Of a stretch of 62,280 nt of DNA, positions 11,324 through 23,143 are shown piece by piece. Numbering within the stretch: the stretch's first letter is position 1; each line of letters begins with the position of its first letter. The stretch covers positions 1-62,280 of the forward strand of contig JAPTJF010000379.1 of assembly GCA_029339195.1 (NCBI GenBank), written 5' to 3'. This DNA comes from Micractinium sp. NFX-FRZ (Eukaryota > Chlorophyta > Trebouxiophyceae > Chlorellales > Chlorellaceae). Both the position numbers and the translations under genes were made by a program. The notes under the pieces were generated by a model. That model did not search any database and was not told the DNA's origin. It saw nothing but the letters and a program-made list of their open reading frames with translations.

Positions 11324-12234
11324 TCAGGCAGGCTGCTGCCCCTGGATCACAACGTGCATGCGCATGTGCAGGGGGTCGGCGGCATGGTAGACACCGCCCC
11401 GTTCACGCTCCCTGTAGCCGTGGATGGGAGCAAGCTCCTGCAGCGCCGCCGCGAAGTCAGCCGCCGCCTGCAGCCAGAGGCGCACGTGTTTGTGCGGGCG
11501 TGCATGGCAGATCTGGCCGCCAACATCTGCTGGCCGCCTCGGGCGCTGCCCCTTCTGGGCGGCGGCAGGCATCTGATGCCTCCCTTACTGGCGGCACTGC
11601 AAACTGCACCGCGCTGCATGCAAGCCAGCACCCGCTGCCTGCTGCTCGCCGTGCGTGCGCTCCGGTGGTCTCACCTTGCGCGGCGTCTCCGGCGCCAGCT
11701 GGAAGCTCGTGGCAATGAGGGGCACGTCGCCGGTCTGGTTCACCGGGTCGTCAAACTCCAAATCTCCCTTGATCATGATGCCAGCCGTGTACTGCCCATA
11801 CACTTGCGTCTCTGGTGTAGGGATGCCCGCACGTGCCGCCGCCTGCAGTGCAGTGCGGCCGCAGTGCGGTGCAGAGGGGGGAGGCAAGGACGTGGCCTTG
11901 GATGCCGTTTCTGTGCTGCGGTGCATGTGCAGTGTGCAGGCGGCAGTGGCGACTGGCACCAACCGCGGCTGCTGCTGCAGGGCATAGTATCCAGTGCAGC
12001 CCAGGATGGCCTATCTGCCTCTGGGAGAAGTTGGGCGCTGTTTAATCTTGTACCACTCCTCTGCTGCCCAACCACAGCGGCAGGGCGGCGGCGGCTGCGG
12101 AGGCTAACCAAGGCGGTGTGCACCTGCTTTGCGAGCTGCTGCCCTGCAGCAGCCAGAGCCTCCACGACTGCTGGGTCAGGATTCACGCTGATCTCATCCG
12201 CATACTTCTCCAGCAGCTCGCTGAGGGATGCCAT
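11324..12234 (-). CDS. Conserved-looking small protein of unknown function
   Basis: Three exons on the minus strand, 12124-12234, 11675-11842 and 11324-11512, all joining in phase 0 with GT-AG introns, give about 155 residues. The start at 12234 follows a plausible upstream region and opens a short helix-like segment (MASLSELLEKYADEISVNPD). Exon 2 is rich in beta-type residues (VYGQYTAGIMIKGDLEFDD). Exon 3 is helical and ends in HMRMHVVIQGQQPA. There is no signal peptide, no membrane segment and no metal motif. I do not recognise the family. The strong amino-acid-like composition of the three segments, against the flanking frames, supports a real gene. It lies downstream of the CP26 gene on the same strand and converges with the hydrogenase. 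Confidence 0.6.
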
Positions 12235-12899
12235 TCCGGCGCGCGCTCGCTCTAGCTTTGGGCAAGCCGAGTTCCTGGTTTCCGTCTCAGGTTTCGACCG
12301 AATGCGAAAGCAGGGCTGCGAGCAAAGACGACGGACGCTGGCAACACCTTGTGCCTCGTCGCCTTCCAGCTCACACGGCAGCCAAGGCCCGTCGCACCCG
12401 AGGTTTGGTGGGCTCTCAGTCACCTTCCCAAGAGTGCTTCTTCGATAAAACCACAACGCCATTGCTGCTGCTAGGTGCTGGCCCCGGAATATGGCCGCCT
12501 CCGCCGGCGCACAACAACTCCCGCTGGCCAACCCCCTCCTGTGCCCGCCACGCCCTTTTCTTTGCTTTGCAGACATGTGGGGGATTTACACGCAAGTGCA
12601 TGATATAGGAATCAAGTTGGTCTTCTCAGTGCGGGGGAGAGGGGAGCGAAAACACGGGCCGCGTGGCGGAGCAACAAGGAGACGGACGGATACTACATGG
12701 CGTGACGCGCCGCTTACAGGGTGGGGGTGCGGTCCTCGCCGGCCAGGATGGTCAGCCTGCAAGATACATGGACGTGGCACGAAAAAAGAAGCTCAGGTCA
12801 AGGCCAAACAGACACGTCATGATTAAAAAAAAAAAAACGCCCGGACAGACGGGGCAAATTTTGAACAGACACCCGCCCACAACGGGACCCAATTTTTAC
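12235..12899. other. Intergenic: CP26 3' UTR and promoter of unknown gene
   Basis: Both neighbours are on the minus strand. TTACA at 12714-12718 and 12586-12590 are candidate TGTAA poly(A) signals for CP26, about 180 and 310 bp past its stop. A 13-bp A-tract lies near 12825. No open frame with coding character was found. Confidence 0.45.
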
Positions 12900-15735
12900 T
12901 CACAGATTGTAGCCGAAGGGGTCCGCAATCTTCAAATTTTCGAGGGGAGAAAGAGCAAGACGATTTCGTTAGCATTCGTACAGTATAATAAGTAGCGCAG
13001 GGCAATCAGAGGCAACACGGCTCAGTGGCAGAGGCCAGGGCCATTCGGCGCGCACGCATGCCAACTCACGTGCTTGCTCCAGTTGGCGTAGGGGCCCTCG
13101 CCGGTGACAGCGGCCTGCAGGAACACACAGCCGGGCACGCTTTAGAACAACAGGGCGAGGGCGCGGGATTACAGTGGTTCCCGACAAAAGGGCGCACACA
13201 CAACAGAAGCGAGCCTGGTGCCCACCCAGCCGCCCTGTTTTTGCAGTACACTGCCCGCAACGCCGCCCCCCCGCACCCATCCGTTGACAGCGCCCCTCTG
13301 CCCAGGGCGCACCTGGATGGCGAAGCCCAGGAAGGAGACCATGGCGAGGCGTCCGTTCTTGATCTCCTTCACCTTGAGCTCAGCCAGCACCTCGGGGTCG
13401 TCGGCCAGGCCCAGGGGGTCGAAGGGGCCGCCTGAGGGGGGGCAAGCGGGTGGCAAGCGGGCGGGCGGGGTGAGTGCGCAGCACGGTGGGGTGGTGGCCG
13501 TCGGGGTGGCAGAGCTTGGCTCAGCATGCATTTGCACTAGCTCAGTGTGGCATGCATGCGCCCGCCCCCGCCGCCAGCCAGTGCAGCATGCGAGGCTTGG
13601 TCAGCATCTGTAGCTGTCGTGCCATCAAGCAGGGAAAACACGAGCTGCCCGCGTGCTCACCGGGGTACAGGGGGTCCATGTTGTCGTAGGCGGAGGCATC
13701 GAACTTGCCCACGCCCGGGGAGTAGCCGGCGGGGCCCTCGGCTGCGAGGCGGGACGGTGGAGAGGGGCAGGGGGCGGGTGAGGGTGAGGGATTGCTGATG
13801 TGCAGCGCACCACAGCAGCACACACACATACTGCATCAATGCAAGAGGGGCACGCACCACAACTTGCAGCATCCACGCATCTCGGGGCCACCCGCTGCCC
13901 CCGCCCCCGCCACCAGCCCCAGCCACCAGCCAGCTCTGCGCTGCCGCCTCACCGGTGCGGCGGTAGTTCTCCACGGCCGCCATGAGCGCGGTGTTCACGG
14001 CCACCACGGCGAACAGGGGCAGGGGGTTGTTCACGTTCACAATGGGGACCGCGAACCAGTTGAGGGTGCCGCCGTTGAGCATGGCGGCGCCGGTCTCAAA
14101 CCAGGTGGCGCCCTTCACGTCGGCGCCGTTGGCGGCCAGGCCCTGCGGCAGGCGACGAGGCGTGGATGAGTGGGGTGAGTTAGGGGCTGGATACGGGACG
14201 AGGGTGTAAGTTTGGGACCACCAGCCTCCTGTTGTTTTGCTCGCACAGACAGAGGGCCTCCTGACCCCGCCTTTGTGATCTTTGCGACTCACTCTGATGC
14301 CCGCAGCCACAGCTTGTCCGATGCTTTGAGGAGTTATCCCAATGAACAGCCAGCCCTCCAGTGTGCATGAGGCCTCCAACCTGCTTGTACACGCCCACCC
14401 CTGCCCCCTGCTCGGCCCCCGCGCCCACCTCAGGGATGATGGCACCGGCGGCGGCGAGCATGGCCCAGCGGGCGTGCAGCAGCTCGTTGGCCCGGTACTT
14501 CTCCAGGGTCTCGGCGTCCTTGGCTGCGGGCGGGGCAGGGGGGAGCGTGGTGGGGCAGGGGAGGTGGGTGAGGCAATGCAGGAGGGCAGTGTGATGTGCA
14601 CAATCACTTCAAGGTGAGTGCCCGTGACTGGCAGCTGGCGCTCACACGTGTGCACCTCTCGGTGCGCGATTGGCATGAATACTTATACGTACAAGGCATC
14701 GCCGGCACGTCTACCTGGATGCTGAACAGACAGTGCGGCTGTTCAAACCACTGCTGCTCTCAACGACTCACCCAGGCCCAGGGGGTCGTAGCCGTAGTCG
14801 CCGGGCAGGGTGCCGTTCAGCACGGGGTTGACCTCATCGCGGTCCAGCAGGCCGCCTGCAAACGGGCAACGTCACAGCCAGGTGAGATAACAGAGGACAG
14901 CAGACAGTAAGCATAGCCAGGTGAGGTAACAGGACAGCAGACAATAAGCAAAGGTGGCAAGCAGGTGATGGTAAGCACACATAGGCAGGGCAGACATGCT
15001 GCTGCCGCTGCAGGCAAGCACGCTGCTGCTGCGTGCTGCCCCGCCGCATGTGCCTGGGTGAGTACCACTGCCCTTTTATTCGCTGTTGAAAGGACTCACC
15101 AGGGAGATACAGCTTCCGATCGGGCCCATACATGCAAAGAGGGAGGAGGCAGTCAGCCCAGACGATTAGAGCAAGGGACAGTAACCACCAAGCAGGCCGG
15201 GTGGGCCGTGCGGCACGGGCGCCACCAGCGGGTGCAAGCCTGCCCGACGCGAATCTGACAAACCAGGTAGTATCCAGGTGTGGCAGACAGGCAATTGTTA
15301 TTCACAGCAGCCACCACAAGTTGTCAAAAGGGAAACCACAATGCCAAACCAAGCACCTGGCTGCCAGCTGGTGCGGCGGCACCAGCGGGCACAGCGGCGC
15401 TTCGGGGTGAGGCGGGGATAGCGCGGGCTGAGCAACCTCCCCTGAACCGGCCATCGCGGCTGGCAGGGATGCCATCCACCTCTGCTTAGCCCCACAAACG
15501 GCAAGATCAGGGCCATGGGGCCGCCGGCTGCGAGCGCCAACCCTCATCGAGGCCCCGAGGCTCACCACTTGTCCAGGTTGATGTTCTGGGAGTTGGAGCC
15601 CAGCCAGCCGCCCGACTTGGTGGTGCCAGACGCCTTCTTGGAGGGCGCGGCGACCTTGGCGCCCTTCTTGGCGGGGGCGGCCTTGGTGGCCTTGCCCTTG
15701 CCGAACAGAGCCACGGTCTTCAGAGCGGACGCCAT
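12900..15735 (-). CDS. LHCB5: Chlorophyll a/b-binding protein CP26 (minor PSII antenna)
   Basis: Monomeric light-harvesting protein linking the LHCII trimers to the photosystem II core in the thylakoid. Nine exons (minus strand): 15566-15735, 15100-15131, 14772-14855, 14429-14523, 13953-14142, 13661-13741, 13313-13431, 13070-13114, 12900-12929; about 281 residues, normal for CP26. The Lys/Ala-rich N-terminus is a plastid transit region. Landmarks are [24 protein letters not shown], first helix [42 protein letters not shown], third helix [18 protein letters not shown], and the end [11 protein letters not shown] plus ADPFGYNL. These match algal CP26 better than CP29 or major LHCII. Oddity: intron 1 (15132-15565) starts GTGAGC but ends AT where AG is expected, although the exon-2 protein sequence is right. 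This is either a base error or a non-canonical site. Confidence 0.93.
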
Positions 15736-16358
15736 GGTGACTGGTATGTGGCTCTGTAGAAGCAGGGAGCGAATAGGCGCCCAGGCAGGGCGCGGCCACC
15801 TCGATATGGGGCCCATCCCCCGGGTCGGACCCTGCGCTGCCACGTTCGCATTGCTCCTCGGGCCATGCTGGCTCCGAATCTGCGATAGAGCTCAGAAGAT
15901 GGCTAGCAAAGCGGCCGCAAGCCGGCCGGAGGTGCCTGGACCTGGTGCTGGCACCACCAAGAGGGGGGCCGGCGCGCGCCGCCTGCCGCCGACAGCTCCG
16001 CCAACAGTGGTGCCAGCAAGGCCGAGGGGCAACCGAGCCATGGGGAGGGAGCTTGGCAATGTTCCAGAGGATACAGAAAACCATAGATACACCCAGCAAG
16101 GAACTTGGCAGCAGGGCTGCCGGGCAGGAGTGGCGGAGCCACTCCCGCCGCCAGCGCCGCCACTCCTTGCCGCCAGCACGCTGGCGCTGTGCTGTGGCTG
16201 CTGTGGCGGCTGCCGCCGCCGCCGCTGCTGCCGCTTCTGCTGCCGCTGCTGCTGCCGCCGCTGCTGCAAGGGTTGCTGCCACTGCTGCCAGTATTGCCGG
16301 TGCTGCTGCTGCTGCTGCTGCTGCCGCCGCCGCTGCTGCCGCTCTCGCTTCTGCCAGC

Positions 16359-16391
<33 letters not shown>

Positions 16392-17605
16392 GCTGATTGC
16401 AGTGTTGCTGCCTGTGTTGCTGCCGCTGCTGCCTGTTACACATGGCATATGGTGCACACACCGCCAACTCGGGCCCATACCTGCGGCAGCGGCAGCAGAA
16501 GCGACGACAATCCAGACCCCACTTACAATATTTGAGGGAATAGTACTGCTGTTGGCAGCAGGTCACGCATGCAGCAGCATCACACTGCATTTCCCCCCGC
16601 CAATCCCCTCTCCCTCCCCCACCCCCCACCCCACACGGGCAGCCTCGCACTGCCACCTTCCTACTGTCACTCCCTGTATGGCCCCTCTTCACTGCTCCTC
16701 TGAGTGTGGGAGATTACATGTGGTAATATGAGCAGAGGGCCCTAAATGCAACAGCAGCAGGGCAGTCCGTCGCCATTGAATTCATGCCAAGTGCATCCCA
16801 ACGTGTAGAGGCGGTGTGCAGCTTGGTTGCACACTGTGCGCCACGTTGCACACTGCAGCACATCAATGCTCAATCTGGCCCAGGAAGGCGGCAGCAGCCT
16901 GCTCCCAACAGCCCACTGCTCCACCCTTGCCAGCACTTTGCTGTCCTCTTTGCCAGCCAAGAGGCTCCGTGAATTCCCCCAGGTCTGCAGGCGCGCCACC
17001 AGGTGCTGACACACCGACCCCTGCTGCTTGTTTAAGGTCACTTCTGCCGGTGGCACCCAGTTGGCACCGCAGCTCCTGCCAGCTGCGTTGGCTGCCACCT
17101 TAGTGCCCCTGCTGCTCCAGCGGCAAGCCCAATCACATGTCGAAGGGCTGGGGAGGTGCAGTGCAAGTCGCACCCGGGCTGGGCAGTCCTGAAGAGGACA
17201 GGTAGTGTCAGGGCAGCGCTAGGCACGGGAGTCTGTTGCGCGCACCTCGCCCATCCCTCCTTGCCGATGTTCATGGCAATGTCCCTTCAACTTCCTTACA
17301 TAGTCAGCAATGGCGGACAGGGAGAATGGTGATCAGAACAGACACAACAACCAAAAAGCAGGAAACGGGGCTGGCGCAGGTGCAATGAGAAGGCAGTGGT
17401 AGGGGTGCAAGTCATAGGAGGTCATGGTGTGGGGTGCATCAGTGCGGTCGTCAACATGTGGGATTCGAGAGTCAGGAGAGAAGCCAGACATATGTCCATG
17501 TGTCTGCCTCAATAAACTACGGTTGTGTGTTTTCAATAAACTAGCAACTGGCAACTAGCAACAGTGGCAGAGGATGATGACAACGTGCCCCGCCGTCGCA
17601 ACAGC
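15736..17605. other. 1.9-kb intergenic region with CTG/CAG tract
   Basis: Between the CP26 start and the RAD21 stop, both minus strand. It holds the CP26 promoter, a long CTG-rich tract, and the RAD21 3' end with a TTACA (reverse TGTAA) at 17296-17300, about 300 bp past the stop. Open frames on both strands around 15.9-16.5 kb are explained by the triplet repeat. An ATG at 15899 (+) opens a short unmatched frame that I do not call. Confidence 0.5.
16190..16440. repeat. Interrupted CTG/CAG (GCC/CTG) triplet tract
   Basis: About 250 bp dominated by CTG, CCG and GCT triplets with pure runs of six to eight CTG units near 16303-16322 and 16360-16390. Reading frames give poly-Leu, poly-Ala, poly-Cys or, on the minus strand, poly-Gln, with no flanking domain, so it is treated as a non-coding microsatellite. 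Confidence 0.8.
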
Positions 17606-20600
17606 TCAGGGCGCGGGCGGCGCGCCCCGGCTGCGGCCGGGTGTGGCGCCGCTCTTGCCGGCGCCGGCGCCGCCGCTGGTGAGCAGCGGCGTGGGCGCGA
17701 TGCAGATGTCCCCATACGGCTCCTCCTGCCGCAGGCTCACAAAGTCGGCCTTCCTGAGCAGCAGGATTTCGTAGAACCAGCGGGCGGCGTCCAGGCGGCC
17801 CCGCGGGGCGGCGCCTCCCAGGAGCATGGAGTCCAGGGAGAGGGCCGCCACGTCAGCAGCCAGGTCGCCGTGCGACCCCGGGTGGCGGCGCTTGGAGCCA
17901 GTGGAGGGGGCAAACTCGCGGCGCAGGTGCTCCAGCACCAGGGCGGTGTTCTTGGTGAAGGCCGTGGCCTGCTGCTGCGCCGCTGTGGCGGCGGCGGAGC
18001 CAGAGGCGGCGCCGGCCGAGCCGCTGCCGCCGGCGCTGTCGAGGTCTGCGGGGGTGGAGGGGTGAGGGTGGCAAGGGGCAGGAGGAGGTGGGATGTTCAG
18101 CGCAGGGGGAGCAGGAGGGGCAGGGGCGGAACTGACACAATCAGCTCATGTGCAGAGAAACACGCAAGCGCGGCTGTTGCAGGCACCAGTTCCCGCCAAG
18201 TCAGCACCAGTTTGAAGCACCAGCACCAGCTCCCCCAATGCAACCCAGCACCACCCGCCCTGTAACCCCCGGCCCTCCTGCCCTCCCTCTCCCACCCAGA
18301 GCGTGCACCTACCTATCGAGCCCAGCTCCGCCGGCATCTCCCCGCTGTACGGCACCGGCTGCAGCGGCACGCGCCCGCGCCGCTCACCCAGGCCGCCCTC
18401 GCTGCCCTCCACCCCGCCCTCCTCCTCGGGGCCCGCCGGGCACAGCTCCGCCGCCAGCGCATCCTGCTGCTGCTGCTGGGTGTCTGCTGGCTCAATGTAA
18501 TCATACTCCTGATCGTGGGCGTAGGGTGCACCCCCAGTGGAGAGGGGCCCGCCGCCGTAGTCGCTGGCGCCGCCCGCAGTGAACCCACCAGACAGAGTGG
18601 GCCCCTCCTCTTCTGCTGCTGCCGCCGCCGCCGCATCAGCATCAGCAGTGCCCGAGCCGCCGGCTGCCACCTCGGCTTCCACCTGTGCGGCAGCGGCCGC
18701 CGCAGCCGCCGCCTCCTCGTCCGCCGCCACTGTGCCGCGGCTGCTGCGCCGGCGGCGGGCACTCCCAGGGGTGTCCGCTGCCGCGCCGCCAGCAGCGCTG
18801 GGCAGCGTGAGGGAGCGGCTGAACAGCTCGAGGAGCTCAGGCGCCAAGGCAGCAAAGGCGCTGGGGCGGTGCAGCTCGCTTTCACGTGCCGCCTCGCTCT
18901 GCGCCGCCTGCACGAAGGGAGTGGCAGCCAGGGGTGCATGGGTGGGTCAAGCATGTGGTACAGGCAGGGTCAGCATCACGGGGAGCCGAGGAGGCACACA
19001 AGTGAGTGATGCGTTGCCTGGCCCTCGGGGGCACGAGGCAGGGCACGCCAGCAGCAGCCATTGCTCGCGATGGCTGGGGGGCATGACGATTGTGCCAGTC
19101 CTGCCAGCAACCCTGCCCGCAACCAGCCCCACCCCGCTCCACCCTGCTCACCACATCAAAGCCGCTGGGCGGCAGGTGCGCCGGCTGGCGGCGTGCCCGC
19201 AGCCCCCGGTGGGTCATCAGCGGCTTGCGGTCGGCCAGCAGGCGCCTGATCTCGTCAGAGGGCAGCGTGGTGGCCGCCTGCCCCTCACGCCCAGCATCCA
19301 CAGTAGGCCGCCGGCGCCGCGGCCCCGCCGCGCGCCGACGTGCCGCAGCCGCCGGCTGCTCCTGCTGCTGCCCGCCCGCCGCCGCCGCTGCACCGGCTGC
19401 TGCTCCTGCTGCTGCTGCCGCGGCCCCATCCCCTCCTGCCTCCTCTGCTGCATCATCCAGCACTGGGGGCAGCTCCTCTGGTCCCATCCCCTCGTGATCC
19501 TCCCCCCCGAAATCCAGGAAACCGCCAGCTGTCCCCATGGACGTGCCGCCCGTGGCTGCCGGCTCAAAGTCGGGCAGCAGGTCAGCCCCTCCTGCCCCCG
19601 GCAGGCTGGGCGGGGTGATGCGCATGTCGCTGAGGCCCGGCAGCGGCGCGGCGCCGGCGCCCAGGCCGGCGGCAGCGGACAGCGGCGTCTTGCCGCCGGG
19701 CGTGCGGCCGGGCGTGGGGCCAGGGCCGGCAAACAGTTCCTCTGGAGGCACGGCCATGACCTCATCGTCCACCATCACAACTGCAGGTGGCAAAACAGGG
19801 AGGGGCAAAGAGGCGTGCAGGGGGTGTGGGCAGGGCAAAACAGCAAGCCAATGGGCAAGCTGGTTGGCAAGGCAGTGCCCTTCACAGTCGAACAAACAGG
19901 TGCCCCAGCCTTGGCCAGGAGCCAGTTGCGTGAGCTGGCCCCGCCCATAGCAAGCCAGGTGCTATGTGCATGAGCAGACACTGGACTTGAAAGCAGCTGT
20001 GGGCGCACCCGGCGAGAAGGCCTCCTCCCGTCCGCCGCCAAAAAACATCTCCTGCCGGTCGCGCGCCACCTCCACGCCCTGGGAGCGCAGGCGCTCCAGC
20101 TCCGTGCTGCGCCAGGGCGGGGCAGGGGGGAGCAGGGACACAGGGCGGTGTCAGCCAAAACAAACACACGGCTAGGAGGGAGGGGCAAACTGCCCTGGGG
20201 CCTCAGACGCTGCAGCTCACACTGCAGCAGGGCAGGGCAGGGCTGCGTGGGCGGGGCAGGTGGGGTCAGTCCCCCCCCGCCCCCCCCCCACCCCCCTGCG
20301 AGCTCAGCCAGGGTTCTCAGACAGGAAAGCCCAAGGTGGCCACGCCCACCTGAAGCGCCGCTCCATGGCGTCCCCATCCACGTCGTACCGCTCGTCCTCC
20401 TCGGGCGCCGTCCAGCGGGAGCCAAAGAGCTCCGAAATGTCCTGGGCCACCGTGGCCGAGGCGCCGCCGTTGTTGTAGGCGGACAGGCCGCCGCCGCCGG
20501 CGTCCCCCTCCCCAAACAGGGAGGTCTCAAAGGATGGGAAGAGCTCGTTGCCGACAAAGTGTGCCATCGGGTCGTAGCCGCCGTCCTGCCGCAAGGGATG

Positions 20601-22070
20601 AGCAGGGTGTGGGGAGGGGAGGGAGCAGGGGTTGGAGAGGGAGCGGACAGGGAGTGCAGGGAGTGGTGGTGGGGCAAAGCACAGCGGGAAGGCGACGCGG
20701 TGATGTGCCTAGCAGCAGGGACACGGGGAGTGGAGAAGCCGGCCTGCCGGCCGGCTTCTGCCTTCCCGCATCCCCAGGCCAGCTGTGCCAGCCTTCCAGC
20801 CCTGCCCCAGCGGCATATGCATCTCAGCCCCTGCTGCGGTGTATGACAACCAATGCAGGCCACTCACCCCACCTTCTGTCCCCGCCGACATGCACCGCCC
20901 TCCCGTCCGCCCAAACTGCCAGCCACACAGCCAGCCCAGCCCAGCCAGCCCAGCCCACCTGCAGTGTGATGGCCATCTCCGGGGCCACCCCTCCATCAGG
21001 CAGGTCCACCTGCGGGCCGCCGCCCACCGCAGCCGCATTCTGCAGGCAGCGCAAGGGGAGCAAGGGCAATGAGCAGCAGGGTGAGGCGCGGGCACGTGTG
21101 GGGCAGCAACGCGGGGGACACACCGCTGCCAGCCGTGCACACCTCACCTCTCACCCCAAGTGCCTGCAAACTCGCCAAGCCTAAACAACCGCGCCAGCCC
21201 ACCAGCCCCGCATCCTTGCCCAACTCAAGAAGTGCCGCGCGTGCAAGCGCACAGCCGCCCAGGCCCCACCCTCGGCCACGCATCAAGCAAGAGAGCCCCC
21301 CCTATGTAGCGCTGCTTCCACCCACCCGCGCCAGCCCGCGCAGCGCCAGCCCGGCGTCCTCCTCCAGGAACTGCAGCTTGCGCAGGTAGAGGCGCACCAG
21401 GCCCAGCAGCAGCTGGCCCGACAGGCGCAGCGCCAGCGGGGCTTCCGGGTTGATGATGGAGTCTGGGGGGAGGGGCGGGGGGTAGGGGGGGGGGAGGAGG
21501 AAAGCAGGGTAAGTAGACAGGCAAGTTGGGAAGGCGTGCGCAGCAGCAGGCGGGCCTCTAAGTTGAGGAGTGAGGCTGGGGGGAGGCGGATAGGGTGAGG
21601 TGTTTGAGAGGGAAGTGAGGCTGGGTGGTGGGAGGGAGGCAGGGTGATAAGGGTGGGAGCAGGGCAGATGTTCAGGGAGAGTGAGCGAGGTGGCTGCAGA
21701 GGTGCGAGAGAGAGGGCAGGGGCCAGGCGCGAGGCAGCGAGCCCCTGCGTTGCATTTGCTGGCGGCGGGGCCAAGCAACCATGGGGACTGCGGGGTGCCA
21801 GCAATGAACGCCTAGACGCATGGCTCGCCTGCTGCGAGAGGCTGGCAGCAAGCAGCAGGGCCACGGCGGCATGCTGCGATTGCTCCTGGCTGCCGCCCCT
21901 GCACCTGCCTCGGCATGCACCAAGCCAGCCGATGGGAACAACGCACCGACGGCGGCGGGCAGGGAGCAGTTGAACACTTCATTCCTCTTCAGCCCACGCT
22001 GGCTCCATGAAGCCAGCCAGCAGGTGCCCAGCGGGCCCTTCTTGCTGAGGATCTGCGCGCTGTAAAACAT
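17606..22070 (-). CDS. RAD21: Cohesin kleisin subunit RAD21/SCC1
   Basis: Kleisin that closes the SMC1-SMC3 ring for sister-chromatid cohesion in the nucleus and is cut by separase at anaphase. Eight exons (minus strand): 21947-22070, 21326-21462, 20959-21039, 20350-20585, 20009-20106, 19152-19780, 18313-18907, 17606-18045; about 779 residues, all phases agree. The start is the canonical kleisin N-terminus (MFYSAQILSKKGPLGTCWLA), continued by the SMC3-binding helical domain in exon 2 (SIINPEAPLALRLSGQLLLG). The middle is acidic and Ala/Gly/Gln-rich low-complexity sequence, usual for RAD21. The last exon holds the C-terminal winged helix that binds SMC1 (ARWFYEILLLRKADFVSL). It is called RAD21 rather than meiotic REC8 from the N-terminal wording; this is not certain. 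Confidence 0.92.
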
Positions 22071-23143
22071 GGCGCACCCACGCCCCTAGGCCTGCACGCG
22101 GCAGAAGTGGAAGTGTGGGATGGGCGGTGGCGGTGGAAGTGTGGGATGGGCAGACAGGCTGGCAGGCAGCGCGGCGTGTGCAGTGTTGCTGCAAATCGAG
22201 GCCTGCCTACTACGGTCGCCAGCAGTCCGTAATACCGATAAGATTCTCAGCAGCAGGCATTGTCAAGTGTGCAGGCCAGCCGCCCAGCCGGCGGTGGCTG
22301 CGCCCGGCGGGCCGCCCAGCCCCGCCGCTGCCCTCCCTCTCGACCTCGCGCGTAGACCCTTCTGCCCGGCGCCTCGCACCCGCTCATGACTCACCTTGGC
22401 AAACAACCGCACCGCACGACTGCGTGCCGCTCTTGGCTTGCTTTGGACCTCAACAGAGCGAGGTGGCGCTACGACGCTCCTGTCGGCCTCAAATGAGACA
22501 AAGTCACAGCTGTAGCGGTTAGCTGAGGACGCGAGGTCCCCCGCTGCGCGGGGGTGATAAAGCGGGCCAATCTCCAAATGGCGGGGCTTTTGGCTATCCG
22601 CAACGTGGGTTGTGCGCCCTAGATGCCTTCAAGTGCGTAGCGAGGTCGCAGGTGTCGCTGGCAGCGCCTGGGGAGCGCAGCATTTCAAGTTGTGCATGCT
22701 GAGCGCCCGCCTGGCAGCGGGGGCGGCCGCCCAACAGTCACGCCATGCCAAGCCGCTCCTCTCTGAGAGGCGTGCCCTTGAAGCTCTCTCACACGCCACT
22801 CTGCTGCCACGCACTACTTTGAGGGACTCTGGTATCAATTTCTTACACTGCTGTCTTGGCGGACACAGGAACAGCGGCGGCAGCAGGTAGGGGGGCGTTC
22901 AGGGGAAGGACGCAATGCCCGGGCATATGCAAAACATAGATTCTAACGGCAGCGCGACAGCTGCACACGCGACAGGCATGCGTGCCGCCCTCTGGCAGGC
23001 AATGCCTGCCCTGTGGCGGCCGCCCCTGCATTGCCTCACATGCACTGGCATCTACCCATGCGGGGCCTTGCCTGTATGTGTTGGTGCGACAGCATCGGGA
23101 GGCCAATCAACCAACACCCGTCCATTTATGCTCTACCCCTCGT
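22071..23143. other. Intergenic: POLD2 3' end and RAD21 promoter
   Basis: About 1.07 kb between the POLD2 stop and the RAD21 start, both minus strand. A TTACA at 22843-22847 is a candidate poly(A) signal for POLD2, 297 bp past the stop. I see no coding segment, RNA gene or ordered repeat here. Confidence 0.4.

Noticed and set aside
13313..15735. CP29 or major LHCII protein
   Set aside because: [20 protein letters not shown] and the [11 protein letters not shown] end are CP26 landmarks; the trimer-type N-terminus of LHCII is missing.
15899..16535. Long open frames across the CTG tract on both strands (poly-Ala, poly-Leu, poly-Gln)
   Set aside because: All reading frames are kept open by the triplet repeat itself; no domain, no consistent splice pattern, no partner exons.
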